64,000 nucleotides of DNA from Pyropia yezoensis (GCA_009829735.1 CM020618.1:10569119-10633118); one strand, 5' to 3'. Shown: positions 41,734-54,970, numbered from the stretch's first letter. The notes: a model not told the origin generated them from the sequence alone. A program made the numbers and translations.

Positions 41734-43845
41734 CGATGCCCCACGAACACGCCGCCCAACTGCACATCACTTTTTCAGGCGAGCCCAGCGCAGTGCTCCC
41801 ACACTCGTGGTCGACGTCAGTAGACGACGGTCTCTGTCAGTGCCTTCTGCGCCCACACAGTGCACTAAGAGGGTGAGAGGGGCGGTCCAGACCATGCAGA
41901 AGGGAGGGGAGGGGCGTCACCGCTGAACGCAGCAGGCGCGGAGCCTGCAGCCGCGGTCCCCGCCGCAGGGCCGAGCACCCACCGCTGCCGCCTCCACCAG
42001 CACTTCGCCCCTCGCACGGGCAACAAGGCCCCAGCCACTGTAGACGCCAGCGTAAGAGGAAGGGGCACTCGGGGGAGGTGGGCCTCCTGTCCAAGCCGCC
42101 GACAGCACCTGCACCCGGCCTTCCCGAAGTCGGCATCTTTCGTCGCCGCCAGGTCTCAACGCTGCCACAGACACCGGAGATGACACCATGGGGAGGGGGG
42201 ATGAGTCGGTGTGTGAGAGGTTATTCCTGGAGCAGCAGAAAACAGCGGGTGCGGGGGAAAGTAACCGCAGTGTTGGAGCGTAGGCCGCGCCACCACGGCC
42301 TCTCGCCGCGCAGCGCCGCCACGGGCAAACAGACCTGTCGGCGTAGAGGGGATGCCACGGCCCGTCCGCAACCCCGCGAAGTGTGGTCAGCAGGCAGCCT
42401 CAGCTGCACCGATGTCGTTGGCGCTTCCCAATGCCCGACAGCAGGCAGCGGCAACCCTTGACGGACAAAAAAGCGCGGGTGAAGGACGCCCAGGGCGACC
42501 ACTCGGGTGCATGGCCTCATGGATGGCTGCCCGCGCAAGGGAGGTCGACAGATCCCGCGCGGACTAAAGGCCGACCGAAACGTCCAATACTTTGGAAGCT
42601 CCGCAGGGTTTGTCACATGATGAAATTGATAAATATGAAAAGAGTAACAGGCCAAGCGTCCGCCTGTAACGCGTGATGCGGCCGAGGACAGTGACGAGGC
42701 TTCTGGTTGCCATTCACTCCATGTGCTGTACACTTTGGCCGTTCTTTGCTCAGGCGAGCCCGTTTACTCGACCGATGTGGAGTCAGTCTCGTCTTGCACA
42801 TAGGTTGGGGTCGGCGGTGCAGGCATCTCGTGTTCTCGCGAGGGCTCCAACGGTGCAAATGGAACTTCCACGCCACGCCGTTTCGACACGTCAGCCCCTC
42901 CTCCCGCGAGGTTGTGCGAGGCCTGGTGATGGGGCACAATATGGGAAATTCTTTCGAACCAAGTTTGACTCGCAAATGAAAATGTCAACTTTGGTCACTC
43001 TCAAGGTGAGGGTGAGGTGCTCACCTCGGCGCTCATACTGCTTGCGCTACGCGCGGGACGGTCGCGACAGCAACCTGAAGTGAGTAGCAGAAACCGGCAG
43101 TGCCCCTTGATGTCTTCGCGCGACCCTGTGTATGCAGTCTAACAGCCAGAGGGACAGCTCGCCCCGGATGACTGGAAGGTCATCTGCAGTGGCCGGTGCT
43201 GGTGCCGGCCGATGCTCTGGCCACTGCGGCGTGCATCAGATAGCATTGTGCCGTCTGTCGCGAGCGTAGCCAGAGACTGCGACCCATCTTCGGAACACAG
43301 GGTGGACACACAACACATCTCCGAATCCATAAGTGACGTGAGACGGTCATTCGGAAGCACGACTGGAAGCAGTAGGATACCACTATATGAGCTGTCCTCA
43401 GCAGCCCGAGCGACCCACGCTGGGGATGCGATGGACGAGAATGACGCAGCTGGATCCGCATGCCACTCAGTTGAAGCGCCGGAGCCATGGTGCTAGAGTG
43501 GAGAGGAGCATTCTGGGTATTGCGCGGCGCACAGAAGGTCGCACAGGCGTCAACAGGAGCAACTCCATTGATGGCGCAGAAGCTACGTAGGAGTGTGGTA
43601 CTGTCAACAACAGCTGTACCGGTGAAAGAATGGTGTATCGCAATGAGTGTGCCCAGGTGGGCTGGCATATCTGGCTGACTCGCCGTGGTAGGTTTGATCA
43701 GTGTGTGTTCGTGACATATACCCCGACCGGTGCCGATCGTACTAGCGGGCACACCTGGGGACGGCCACGCTCTGCGCCCTGTGTGGCTATTCAGTAGAGT
43801 GGAGCGCTGCACGGGCAGAGGCTGTCGGCATCAGAGACGTGGTGG
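41734..43845. other. Right flank of the island, no clear gene
   Basis: Mixed sequence of lower GC than the repeat tracts. The longest frame is on the minus strand at 43180-43812 (210 codons). It is rich in Cys, Ser and Thr without a recognisable domain, and I do not call it. The retroelement sequence resumes at about 43850. Confidence 0.4.
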
Positions 43846-46800
43846 AAGACGGCTACGAACGAAGTACGTTCACGCCGCGAGGGTGGACCTCGACCGGTAG
43901 TGGCGGTCGCCACACCCTCGGCGGAGGGGGCGGACACGTCGTCCTCGGACTCGTCGTCTTCCCCTTCGCCCTCAGATTCGGACGCCAAGTCGGCGGGAAG
44001 CGAATGACCGTTGGAGCTGGCCGTCCTAAGCTCACAACGGCAGCCTCGGCCAAGTGGGTCAAGAGGACGAACCAACCCTGCCGGATACTGCGCCGACCTA
44101 AGGGAGTCCGCCCACCTCGGGTAGGACTCCCCAAGAACGTAAACCCACGTCGGGTCATCGCTGTGCTGAGGAGTGAGAACTTCCAGGTGGCTGGACGGGT
44201 GCAACTAGCCCCCGGCCGTGCCTGTTGTGCCCGTATCGTAGTTGATAACGGTTCAGGAGCCTCTTTGATACGCAAGTCGCTATTACCCAAAGAGATGAAG
44301 CTCCAACGCTGGAGGTCTAAGGCCGACCATATGATTGACATCAATGGTGGGGTACTTCCCATTGTTGGTGCCGTGACCCTACCAACTAGGTTGGGAACCC
44401 ATTAGGTCGACGTGACCTATGGAGTAGTCGAGAATGTATCGGTACCCCTGCTTCTGGGTACCCCTTATGTCGTAACACAAGTGCCTCTGATTTGTGGCCC
44501 GGAGTGTTGGGTCAAGTTGATGAATGGGGAGACTATCCCCATCCTTGGTAAGGGAAAGTCTGTGACTCCCATGACAGCTTCACAGTCGAAGCCTGTTTGC
44601 TCCGTGAGAGAAGGGTTTACTGCTACCCTGCGTTTAGCCCGTAAAGTCACGTTGCCCCCCAACTCGGTGGCGCACGTTGACGTTGTAACTGAATATACGG
44701 GGAACGGGTTGGTGCACCCTAACCCCCGTCTTGCTCGCAAGCACCAAGTGCATGTCGCCCTTGGCACGATGGACTCCAAAGCCGGAGTCCCGTGGAGGAT
44801 TCAGGTGATAAACCTGAGCTCTTCGCCCAAGTACTTGAAGTCGGGAGCCAAGTTCGGCTGTATCGACCAACATGAGGGACCAGTAGTAGCGGTCACCCTC
44901 AACGCGGGCGCGAGTAGCGACCCGAAGTCCGGAAAGGAGAAGCACCAAGCCAAGTCGGCCGCCTCTCCTCGGCCCCATGTGAACATGGAGAATGTCCCCC
45001 CCAGGTTGAGGGTTCAAGTTGAACGCCTCTTGGACCAATATCACAAGTTGTGGGATGGTCAATTGGGACTCATGAGAGCCACCGAACACCGGATCGAGTT
45101 GAAACCCGGTGCACCCCCTATACGCCAACAACCGTACAGGGGAGGGCCCCGTTCAAGGGCCCTCTTCAAGGAGCAAGTCGCTCGCATGGAGGCCTTCGAT
45201 GTGATTGATCCCAGCAACGCCGAGTGGGCGAGTCCGGTGGTCTTTGTCCCCAAGGTTGATGGGACCCCACGGTTCTGTATCGACTACCGAAGCTCAACGA
45301 GAGCACGGTGAAGGATAGTTATCCCCTCCCTAGGATGGAACACTGTTTGGACTCTCTGGGGGAGGCAAACATGTTCTCTACCCTAGACTGTAACGCGGGG
45401 TATTGGCCAATTCCCATTGCCCCGGAAGACAGGCATAAAACTACCTTTACCTGTCACTGTGGTACCTACCAGTGCAAACGACTACCGTTCGGACTGTGCA
45501 ACGCGCCGGCAACTTTCCAGCGCGCCATGGACATGATTCTGGCCGGAGTACGGTGGCAGATCTGTCTTGTGTACCTGGACGATATCATTGTGTTCTCCCG
45601 AAGTCCGGAGGAGCACATTGGCCATCTTGGCTAGGTGTTCAAGCTACTTGCTGACGCCGGTGTGTCACTGAAGGCGAGCAAGTGCCACCTCTTCACGCAG
45701 GAGGTGGAATACTTGGGACATGTTGTCCGTCCGGGGCGCCTCAGTGTCAACGAGAAAAACTTGAGAGCCATCCGTAAGGCTCAGTACCCCCGGACTCAGA
45801 CCCAGATGAGGAGCTTCCTCGGGATGTGTAACGTGTACCGACGTTTCACCAAGGGCTTCGCCAAGGTGGCGAAGCCGCTGAATGAGCTCGTTAGCTCGAC
45901 GCTACCGAAGAACCTGCCTCCCCCATGTCGGGTGGAGCAGGAATCCTTTGAGATTCTTCGGGACCTACTGCTGAAGCCCCCTATCTTGGCTATTCCCAGG
46001 TTGGGAGGCCACTACATCCTGGACGTGGATGCTAGCTACGACCAACTTGGTTGTGTGTTGCTTCAGCAGCAGCCGGACAAGGAGTACTTGCCGGTAGGAT
46101 ACTTTAGCAAGGGGCTGAAATCGGCTGAGAAGATCTATGGAGTCACCGAGTTGGAAGGACTCGCAGTGGTGTGGGCGGTGACGTCACTTCGTCACTGCCT
46201 AGAGGGTGAGAAGTTCCTCATCCGCTGTGACCACCGCGCGTTGCAGTTCATCTTTAAGACGGATTGCACGAACACACGCCTCAACAGGTGGAGGGTGCGA
46301 CTGGCACCCTTCAACTTTGATATTGAGTACCGTCCCGGCAGGCAACATGCCCTAGCCGACGACCTTTCTTGGGTACTTACAGAGGGGCTGTACATGAACT
46401 CAGTCGATGATGACATCCCCATCGTGGGGGTAGTCACGCGATCGGGTCAGGCGTTGAACCCCGAGGCGCCAGGGAACAAGAAGTACTTGCCCCTGTACCT
46501 GGACGAGGTTGCGAAGGCCCAAGCCGAAGATTCCTTCTGCAGGTCGCAGAGGGATACCCTAGATACAGTGGCGGAGACGCGGTTCTTCATCGGAGACGAT
46601 GGCCCCCTCTTGAGGAGGGGGGTAATACAGGGGACTGAACAACTTATCGTCCCCGCATCCCTCAAGGACAGTATCCTTGAGGGGGAGCATAACGCTCCCA
46701 CAGGTGGACACCTGGGGTCTAGTAAACTGTACCAGACCCTGAGGACCAGGTACTACTGGCCGTCCATGGTGGTAGACATCTACAGTTGGGTGGCTGCCTG

Positions 46801-47887
46801 CCCAAGTTGTGCGCAGAATCGTCTGCTGGAACGGCTGCCTACTACGGCTATGTTACTGTTCCCTGCCAAGGAGCCCTTTGCCGCGTTGGCAATGGAAATC
46901 CTTGGGCCCCTGCCAGTGACCGAGGAGGGCAACCAGTACCTCCTGGTCATCTGCGATCGCCTCACGAAACTTACGCGAGCGATCCCTCTGGCAGAGATCA
47001 CGGCCATGTCGGTCGTGTCAGCCTTCCTAGATCACTGGGTTGCCGCCTATGGCATCCCGGACAGTACACTGTCGGACAACGGACCGCAGTTTGCGTTCGT
47101 ACTGTTTTAGGGAGTGCTGGATATGTTGGGGGTTCAGGCAAACTATGCCGCCCCCTACCACCCACAAACTAATGGGCAGGTGGAGCGCTTCAACAAAACT
47201 ATTGTTCGACAGCTGCGCCACTATGTGAGTGAGCACGTGAAAACGTGGAACCAATACATTTCTATTCTTACGACCGCCTACAATTCGCAGGTTCACTCAT
47301 CTACCGGGGAAGTACCCCTCGCTTTTGTGACCCCCCGTCGCGTGCGGTCTATTGCCGTACGGCGGCCGCTCCCAACTAGGGAGGCCGATGGCGGTACACC
47401 TACTCCCACTGAGAGAAAGGCGGAGTTCGCTGCTAGGCTCGAAAACCTCACCCCTAAAGTCAGGGCTGAGATGGACAAAGCGCAAAAGCGCTACAAGCGT
47501 ACTCTTGACAAAAAGGTGCGTAACGCCAAGCATGTCCCCAAGCAGGGTGACTGGGTACTGGCTCACTCACACACCCCAACTGGGGGTAAGTTGGTGTTCC
47601 AGACGAAGGGGCCATACCAGGTCCTTCGTACAGATGGACGGCGGTTCATCATCGAAAGTGACGATGGGGTCCGCACAGTAAATGGACAGGACGTGGTAAA
47701 AGTTGCACCACCTCCTGCAGGCGACCCGGCTTGGGCGCGTGCGCTGAAAGCGTGGCGCCTGCCTTCGCTACCTGCGGCCAAACAAGGCCCGCAGGAGTAC
47801 GTGTTCGATAAGTTCATCGACCACGGGGGGGATGAGGACACTAACCGCCTCATGTTGAGGCTGCGTTAGTTCGACTAAAAGCCGAAG
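43846..47887 (+). pseudogene. gag tail and pol remains of the outer Ty3 element
   Basis: These are plus-strand pol remains with several breaks. Recognisable in order: a Ser/Asp-rich gag tail (about 43940-43996), aspartic protease VVDNGSGASLIRK (about 44240), reverse transcriptase with FCIDYR, TLDCNAGYWPIP and YLDDIIVFS (about 45270-45600), RNase H with YILDVDASYDQLG and CDHRALQF (about 46010-46250), integrase with HNAPTGGHLG, ACPSCAQNR and SDNGPQF (about 46690-47100), then NGQVERFNK, and the start of a chromodomain-like end. Element D interrupts that end, and about 95 bp of it reappear at 57517-57611 (DTWEYVEDIPAEKVRAYC). It is more similar to D than to B. Confidence 0.85.
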
Positions 47888-47892
47888 GATGA

Positions 47893-48463
47893 TGTGGTAT
47901 AAAACTCAATCCTCTCAGACACGTGTCAATATCCCTCGGGGGAAAGGGACAGGTAACACAGAAAGGGGAACTACGAGAGTGGTATGCCTGTTGCCTCACG
48001 TGCCTGCTCGCAGAGCAAACAGATACGCACGGTAGTGCATACGGGGAAGAGGAAAACAAACGCGCAGTTGTCTTTTTCCTGAGGGCGCGGGCCAAGGGCG
48101 CCTCGCTGTCCCTCTCAACGTGCATCTGGGGGAGCCTCGGCACGTTGGCCAGGTAGCCCCCCCATACCCCCGAGTGGCCCCGACCCGAGTCTAACCTCGT
48201 CAGGTCGGGGGCCACTATCACTACTAATTCTATTCCCACTCACTAATCTCACACTCAAATTCTCTCAAATCAAGTCCCTCACAAGTATGCAAAAACCCAT
48301 CAGAAATCCCTCTCTCACGTGTGGATAGCGTAGTCCACCGCATCCCATTGCCGGGCACGGGCCACGGCTGCCAACCATCACCACACGGCGGGCGTGTTCT
48401 GGCACCTGGTGCCCTCTGGTTGCAGTCCCGGGTCGGCGCCAAGTCGGGGCCAGGGATACTACA
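47893..48463 (-). repeat. 3' LTR of element D
   Basis: This 571-bp LTR is preceded in the element's direction by the purine tract agggagggagcta (plus 48464-48480). Its partner is at 56941-57511, with six differences. Confidence 0.9.
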
Positions 48464-48646
48464 TAGCTCCCTCCCTAGTCCGGCACGTCCTCGGGCCGAA
48501 CCAGATGCCACCGTGCACAGCCTCGAGCACGTCCACACCGGTGCCGAGGTCGAGCGTCTTCACCCCGGTCACGCTCACCTGCTCCGATTCTGTCCCCCCC
48601 CTTCTCCTTCACCTTGGCCCTCTCGTTCCCCCGGATTCTGGACGTC

Positions 48647-50764
48647 ATGTCCAGTTCCGAGATCCAAGCGGGGCCCGTGGTTCCGGCGGCGAGTGTTGCG
48701 GAGGAGAACTCGGGTGGTCGCGCCCCTCTCCTGCCTCCGGTTCCTCGGGTGTCGGTGCCGGTGTCGGTCGCCATGGCGGGGGCGGATCGGGTTCCCCCGG
48801 CTTCTGCGTTGCACCCGGTCGAGACCCCCCCGGTGGGTCTCCCGGAGATGCTTCTTGCACAGGATCCTCTGGCGGGCCGGCGCTACTCCACGGTGGTCCG
48901 CAACGCCAGTGCGGCCCAGTGCCAGCAGGATTGCCTGGCCATCTGGCGCAAGGAACTCCAGCGCGGAGTCTTGACTGAGATGGACAAGACTCGTCTTCAT
49001 GCGGCGGACCAGATGCGCCTGGCACAAGACCGCTCCCAGAGCTTCTCGGGTTCCTCTTGGGTTGCTCGCCTGGAGGATCTCCCCTTCGCGCTGGTGCTGG
49101 ATCTACCCTTGACCGAGCGTCGCGTGTCTGCGTCCGTTCTCCGGTGGCCAGAGGAGGAAGGGTACGTCCACCGGGCGCTCAAGGTCTGGGACGAGGCGCT
49201 CAAGGGGTCGGGGAGCTTGAACTGTGATCCCCGTCCGAGCATGGTCGCTCTGGAGCCGCCTTTCCTGACCCGGAAGTACTCCATGTTGTCGCCGGCGCGG
49301 GAGCAGGGCGAGCGGCGCGGGCGTCAGCGTGATTTCATCGTGAGCTGCAACCATCAAGAGTTCTGGAAGCTGGACAAGGCCAACCGGGCGGCGTACTACC
49401 CCAAGGTCATCCCGCAGCAGCAGGAAATCGAGATCCCGGTCGGGTTTGCTCCATCCAGCATCCCCTTCACCTGGTACTTCCTGGATGCCTTGACTCAGGC
49501 GTCGATCAAGGGCTTCTTCCACTCGATCCCGTACATGATGTACACCTCCGAGATGACGGTCTTGGCGGCCAACCACTGGCTCCACGAGGTCTTGGTGTCC
49601 AACCGGCTTTGGTTCCTCCCCGACCTCCTGATGGTCTGGATCGTCGACAAGTTGACCGTCGACTTCCTGTGCAGCCAGGACGAGGAGTACAAGGAGCTCT
49701 TCCAAGCAATGATTGACTTCCGGCGTTGGCTGCCGGTGCATGACCGGAGCTTCTTGAACGCCATCTCCGAGCAGAACAGCCCGCGTCGGGACGGCTCAGG
49801 TTGGGTGCAGGTGGTCTACCAGTCTTCTCCGGCTAAGGTGCAGCTGGCGACGCCGCTTCCGGCGTGGCCGCAGCTAGGCAGCTTTCCTCCTCCGGTTGCT
49901 CTCGATCTCCTGCCAACTGGGCCGCCGGTACAAGAGTCGGGATGGGCCGCGGCGGTCGTTCGGGCGTCTGCGGCGGCTCCGCTTCCTCCTGTTGTACATT
50001 TCGCCCCGGTGGCCTCTCCTGAACCGTCGCCGGCGCGTTTACGCCGTGCTCCGGCTGTGCCGGTGCTTCAAGCTCCTCCGGCACCGCGCTTGTCTGCAGC
50101 GAGTCTGGGCGTGGCCGTTCGGTCGCCGACTACTCCGGCCGTTCTGCCTCGGGCGCCTTCTTCAAATGTCGGCGGTCCCGTACCTCCTCTTGAGTTGGGG
50201 ACTCCGGTTTCCGGGGCTGTTGTGGACCGTACGGTAGTGGCATCCTCGGGGCGGTTCGAGATCCCGGCGCCGACTCTGCGCCTTACCCGCTTCCGGGTGC
50301 CTGACTGGTACCTGAACCAAGGTGGCCCGACGTGCGACCAGTATGACGTTGGCATGATTGAAGACCAGCTGGGTCGTCTTCCGGTGCAAGTGCAAGGCGT
50401 CAGGTCCTCTCTGGTGCTGGGCTCTTACGCCAGCGTCTTGAGCAACGTGGTTGACCGGGTGTTTGCTTGCGCGGACAGCGGCCAGATGTCGGACAGCCCG
50501 GTGGTTGGCGAACTTCTGGAGACTTTGACGCGGCATAGCTTGGCCCAGCAGTGGTCAGAGACTTTCACTGGCTTCCAGGGGCGCCGCCAGGCTTATCTGG
50601 ATCAGCGGGGGCGCCCGGCAACTACCGGTACTACTCCGATGGCGTTATACCTGGAAGCGCCTCGCCTACCGCACTACGTCATCCCGCCTTCCTCCGGGTC
50701 CCGTCGTGCCGCGGAGACAGCGCTGGAGGACGCTCCCGCGGCGCAGCGTCCGCGCCGGGAGTAG
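48647..50764 (+). CDS. Antisense third protein of element D (705 residues), unknown family
   Basis: This intact frame lies between the 3' LTR and pol of D and runs against gag-pol. The start is ATG 48647 (MSSSEIQAGPVVPAAS), 184 bp from the LTR. The N-terminal third is mixed, with a globular part from about residue 60. The best-conserved block, about residues 235-385, reads EFWKLDKANRAAYYPK, EIEIPVGFAPSS, MTVLAANHWLHEVLV, RLWFLPDLLMVWIVDKL and LFQAMIDFRRW. It lines up with EFSQQ...YYPK, QVEVPYGF, MLATQWLLEVM, LWHLSPRLIQGW and LLKLIEW of the outer element's antisense protein. A Pro/Ala/Ser linker (about 400-540) precedes a helical C-terminal part (SYASVLSNVVDRVFACADSG). There is no membrane anchor or known catalytic motif. 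It ends 145 bp from the convergent pol end. Confidence 0.7.
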   Translation: MSSSEIQAGPVVPAASVAEENSGGRAPLLPPVPRVSVPVSVAMAGADRVPPASALHPVETPPVGLPEMLLAQDPLAGRRYSTVVRNASAAQCQQDCLAIWRKELQRGVLTEMDKTRLHAADQMRLAQDRSQSFSGSSWVARLEDLPFALVLDLPLTERRVSASVLRWPEEEGYVHRALKVWDEALKGSGSLNCDPRPSMVALEPPFLTRKYSMLSPAREQGERRGRQRDFIVSCNHQEFWKLDKANRAAYYPKVIPQQQEIEIPVGFAPSSIPFTWYFLDALTQASIKGFFHSIPYMMYTSEMTVLAANHWLHEVLVSNRLWFLPDLLMVWIVDKLTVDFLCSQDEEYKELFQAMIDFRRWLPVHDRSFLNAISEQNSPRRDGSGWVQVVYQSSPAKVQLATPLPAWPQLGSFPPPVALDLLPTGPPVQESGWAAAVVRASAAAPLPPVVHFAPVASPEPSPARLRRAPAVPVLQAPPAPRLSAASLGVAVRSPTTPAVLPRAPSSNVGGPVPPLELGTPVSGAVVDRTVVASSGRFEIPAPTLRLTRFRVPDWYLNQGGPTCDQYDVGMIEDQLGRLPVQVQGVRSSLVLGSYASVLSNVVDRVFACADSGQMSDSPVVGELLETLTRHSLAQQWSETFTGFQGRRQAYLDQRGRPATTGTTPMALYLEAPRLPHYVIPPSSGSRRAAETALEDAPAAQRPRRE

Positions 50765-50909
50765 TACTTGGAGGCAAGGAGGGTGAGAGTCTTGGGAGGA
50801 GCGAGGAGGGAAGAGGCGGAAAGCAGGGTTGCTCGAGCGGGTGCTTGTTTTTCTTGATAGTTCCATGCTTGCGTTGCTTGTTTTCCTTGATACACCCGTT
50901 CCCTTCTTC

Positions 50910-53900
50910 TCACTCTTCTTGTTCCGCGTCCGTTGCGGGTGAGCTCGGCTCGTCCCGTGGGTCTTGATTAGCCCCTTCCTCCTGGTCCTCCTCCGAGTCC
51001 GATTCCAGGATCTTGCCGGCTATGGCCACCGGAGTGCCCTCAATCCCGTTCCGTCGCGTGTAGGCGCAGACGTCCGCAATGGGTAACCGGTTTGAGGGTT
51101 GCCAGGTATCATCTGCCGGGTTAAAACCGAACCAGCGTACTCGCAGGTTCAAGTGCCCGTCTCTCCATGCGTGGTCGACAAACTTGACGTAGACAGATTC
51201 CCGGCCATCTTCTTGGGATAAACAGGGTACTGCGGCCCGCTTGCGCCGGGTCAAGTCCCGTTTGCTTGGCGGAGGCGCTCTGGTAACATGGTCGCTGCTC
51301 ACCCGGTACGGGGAGCCATCCACGTCTAGAAGAAAGGTCCAGCCATCCGTATTCAGGATCTCATAAGGTCCATCCGTCTTAGAGTCCAGCTTCTCCCGGG
51401 TCTTGCTATGGTTGTCCACAAAAACCCAGTCGCCACCACCCAGTTCCTTGTTCTTTTCCCGAACGCCCTTGTCATAGTCCCGCTTGTATCGCTCCTGGGT
51501 CTTTGAGATTGACTCCTTGACTCTTGGGAGCAGGAGCTTCAATTGTTCCAGGAACTCATCTTTTGCCTTGGGACCTGACTTCAGTGCAGGCTGGAGACCG
51601 TCTGGTATTCTTTCCAGGGAGAAGTTGGTCAGCAGCCTTGGGGTGACAAAGTCGAGTGGAGCGACCCCCGTTGTCCGGTGAACTCGGGAGTTGTAGGCTA
51701 GAGTGAGGACAGCCAGGAGCTCGTCCCAGTCTTCTTGGTGCTCTTCCACGTAGTGCCGTAGCATGACCACTAGGGTCCGGTTGAATCGCTCCACCTGGCC
51801 GTTTGTTTGCGGGTGGTATGTCGTGGTGAACAAGTTCTTGATACCCATCAGGTCACAGACTCCTTGGAAGAACAGGGATGCAAACTGGGGGCCATTGTCG
51901 GTTAAGACGGAGTCTGGAGGGCCGTAGGCAGCTATCCAGTACGCGCAGAAGGCTGACGTGACATCCAGAGCCGTGATGGTCGTCAGCGGGATCGCTCGAG
52001 TGAACTTGGAGAACCGGTCACAAATGATGAGCAGGTATATGTTGCCACTGGATGTTTCAGGTAGGGGCCCCAGGATGTCCATGCTTAAACTTGCAAAGGG
52101 CTCCGCCGCAGGGAACAGGCGTAGCTTATAAGTCTTCTTCCTCTGGGACAACCGGTTCCTTGCACAAGAAACACAGGCCTCCAGGTGCTTATGGACGTCA
52201 CTGGCCATGGTTTCCCAGTAGTAGTGTCGTCGCATTGAAGCATACATCCGATTGATACCCGGATGTCCGGCCTGGGGAGACGAGTGCTCCAGGCGTAGGA
52301 TGTCAGCTCGTAGACTCCGGGGTACGTAGACTTGAGTTGCCCCATCAAAGGGTGACACCCGTACCAGGAGTCCATCTGTAGACTCGGAGAAACGACTATT
52401 CCGGTTCAGGTCCATTTGGTGGCGAAGCTCCAAGCATTGAGGATCCGATAGTTTTGCCTCCAGCATCTGGTGAATGGTTACCGGTTGATGAGCTTCAGGT
52501 GTCTCGTACAGGGGAGCATGCCAACCGCGTCCGACATTCGGGAGGATGAAACGAGGTATTTCCTCCGCGATAGTACCGGTGTCGGTTTCAGCGCAGTGGT
52601 GCTCCCTCCCTGCTCTGGTGCACACCTTGTACTTGAATTCCGAAAGGCGTAAGCGCCACCGGGCGACCCTTCCGTGGCTGCTGTCCATGCATAGCAGCCA
52701 CCTTAGGCTGGCGTGATCCGTCCGGATGAGGAACTCTTGTCCTTCAAGATATGGGCGTAACAGGAAGCAAGCCCAGACGACCGCCGAGCACTCGCGCTCC
52801 GTCGTGGAATGATTCTTCTCGGCTGCAGTCAGGACGCGGCTGTAGTAGCCTATCGGGAGGAAGTGCCCATCAGGTTGCTGCTGGAGTAGAGAACACCCCA
52901 CCTGGACGCCACAGGCATCAGTCACCAGGACAAACTGGCCCTCCCGCTTGGGTAACGCCAGTACTGGAGTTGTGGTCAAGCGCTTCTTGAGCTCTTCGAA
53001 GGCCGCCGTCTGCTTCTCGTCGAACACCGGGAGTTGTGCGGGAAGCTTCTTGCTGGTGAGCTTGGTCAATGGCCGGGCAATCAGGGCATAGTCCCGTACG
53101 AACCGGCGGTAGACGTTGCACATACCCAGGAAGCTCTTGAGTTCCGTCTGGGTCTTAGGTTGCCGTGCATGCCGGAGGGCCTTGATGTTCTTCTCATTGA
53201 CTCGGAGCTCCCCCGGACTCAGCACGTGCCCCAGGTACTCCACCTCAGTCTCAAACAGGTGGCACTTCCCGGCCTTCAGGGTAACTCCAGCCTTGGACAG
53301 GAGAGCCAGGACCTCTCGAAGGTGCTCCAGGTGTTCCGCCGGGGTCTTGGAGAAAACGATAACATCGTCCAGGTAGACCAAACATGTTCTCCACCTTAGC
53401 CCCGACAGGATGATGTCGATGGCTCTCTGGAAGGTCGCCGGAGCATTGGTGAGACCAAAAGGAAGACGCTTGCATCGTAATAGTCCCAGATGGCACGTGA
53501 AGGTAGTCTTGTCCTCGTCCTCGTCAGCCAGAGGGATCTGCCAGTAACCGGCATTACAATCCAGCGTTGAGAAGAGGGTGGCATCACCAAGAAAGTCGAT
53601 GCAATCATCCATCCGGGGTATCGGGTATACATCTTTGACTGTCATCTCGTTCAGGCGCCTGTAGTCAACCCAGAAACGGAAGTGACCGCCAGGTTTCGGG
53701 ACGACTACCACCGGGAAGGCCCATTCGCCATCAGACGGCTCGATAACATCCATCTTGAGCATCTTGTTAACCTGCTTCTCAATCTCATCCCGGCGATGAG
53801 GTCCAGCCCTGTATGGTTGCAGGTGCACTGGCTTGGCATCTGGCTTGAGTTGAATCCGGTGTAGAGTGGCGTCCATCTTGCCCAGCTCTCCAGACCACAG

Positions 53901-54842
53901 GTGCCGATATTCCTGGAGAAGCTTCTCCAGGGCCTCCTTCAAGTCGGGAGGGACATTTTCCTGGTTGACCTTCGGCATCCCGGATGGTGCTTGATCAGGC
54001 TTTGGGGTGGCGCTGCTATCCCGCTCTTGTCTCGGAGGTATGTCTAAGGCCGTTAAGTTGGATGCCAGTTCTTGCTGCAGGTTCAAGAGGTTTTCCTTGC
54101 TCATAGCACGGGCGGACCCCCGGTAAGGCTCTGCTGTACCAACTCGGGTGCCCTTGGCGAGGGTTATTGGCTTCCGGCTCACGTTGACGATCAGCACCGA
54201 GAACGGAGTGTGCCTTTCTACTTTCTTGTGATGTCCGTGGGCCAAGTATCACCGTTGTTTCGCCAGAAATTCCTTACGTCCGTAGATCAGGCATTGACCT
54301 GCAGTCCGGGTCGTTACTTGAACCTTGGTCTCCGAGCGAGGAGGTAGGAGCACCGGTTTGGAGAGAGTCAAGGTAGAGGGTGGGATGCGTTCCTTCTTGT
54401 TCTTGACTACACGAACCTTGGCGTCCAGATGCTCCAACACCGGTGACACAAACCCATGGTTGAACTGCACCTTTCCTTCCCCGGGCAGGATACTCTTGAC
54501 ATGCTGCTTCTGGAAGTCCCAGCCTAGGATGAGGGGGACTGATAGAGTCTTGACTACTAGAAAGGGAAAAAGCATTGGTTTATTGTTGACATAGATGGCG
54601 ACGGGAAGACGGCCAAGCGGTCGTAGGGTCTGACCTGAAGCGTCGACAATGTAGGTTCTGGTAGGCGCTCTCCAGGCATGTCGACGGCAGCCCGGAGGTA
54701 ACAGGTTCTCAGTGATGACGCTGGGTCCGGCTCCCGTGTCAACCACCGGCGTAACAGCTTGGGGGAGGCTATCCCCCAGACGCATACGAGCATTAATCTT
54801 GAGGTGTTCCTTACGCAGGACAAGCAAGGTCCCCTTGAACAA
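50910..54842 (-). pseudogene. pol: pol region of element D
   Basis: Protease (VVDTGAGPSVITENLL, about 54720), reverse transcriptase (FWVDYRRLNEMTVKDVYPIP, TLDCNAGYWQIPL and YLDDVIVFS), RNase H (FVLVTDACGVQVG and TDHASLRW), integrase (H-H-C-C around HSSPQAGHPG and CVSCARNR; D-D-E in MDILGPLPE, TDNGPQFAS and NGQVERFNR) and a chromodomain-like C-terminus (VKFVDHAWRDGHLNLRVRW). The reverse transcriptase to chromodomain part is one long open frame, while the region as a whole is broken. Domain order matches element B and the outer element. Confidence 0.88.
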
Positions 54843-54970
54843 ACAGGGTGTCCAGGCGGCTACCAGTAGAGCAGATAACTGCCGTCCTTTCTCCCGGCAC
54901 GCAAGGGGAAAACGGGTAGAAGTACCCCGCCGTCGGAGATTCGGGAAGACACTTGGGGAGAGCGCCTGCC

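Noticed and set aside
43180-43812. Minus-strand frame of 210 codons
   Set aside because: No domain, no poly(A) signal, atypical Cys/Ser-rich composition; chance is possible in this less GC-rich part.
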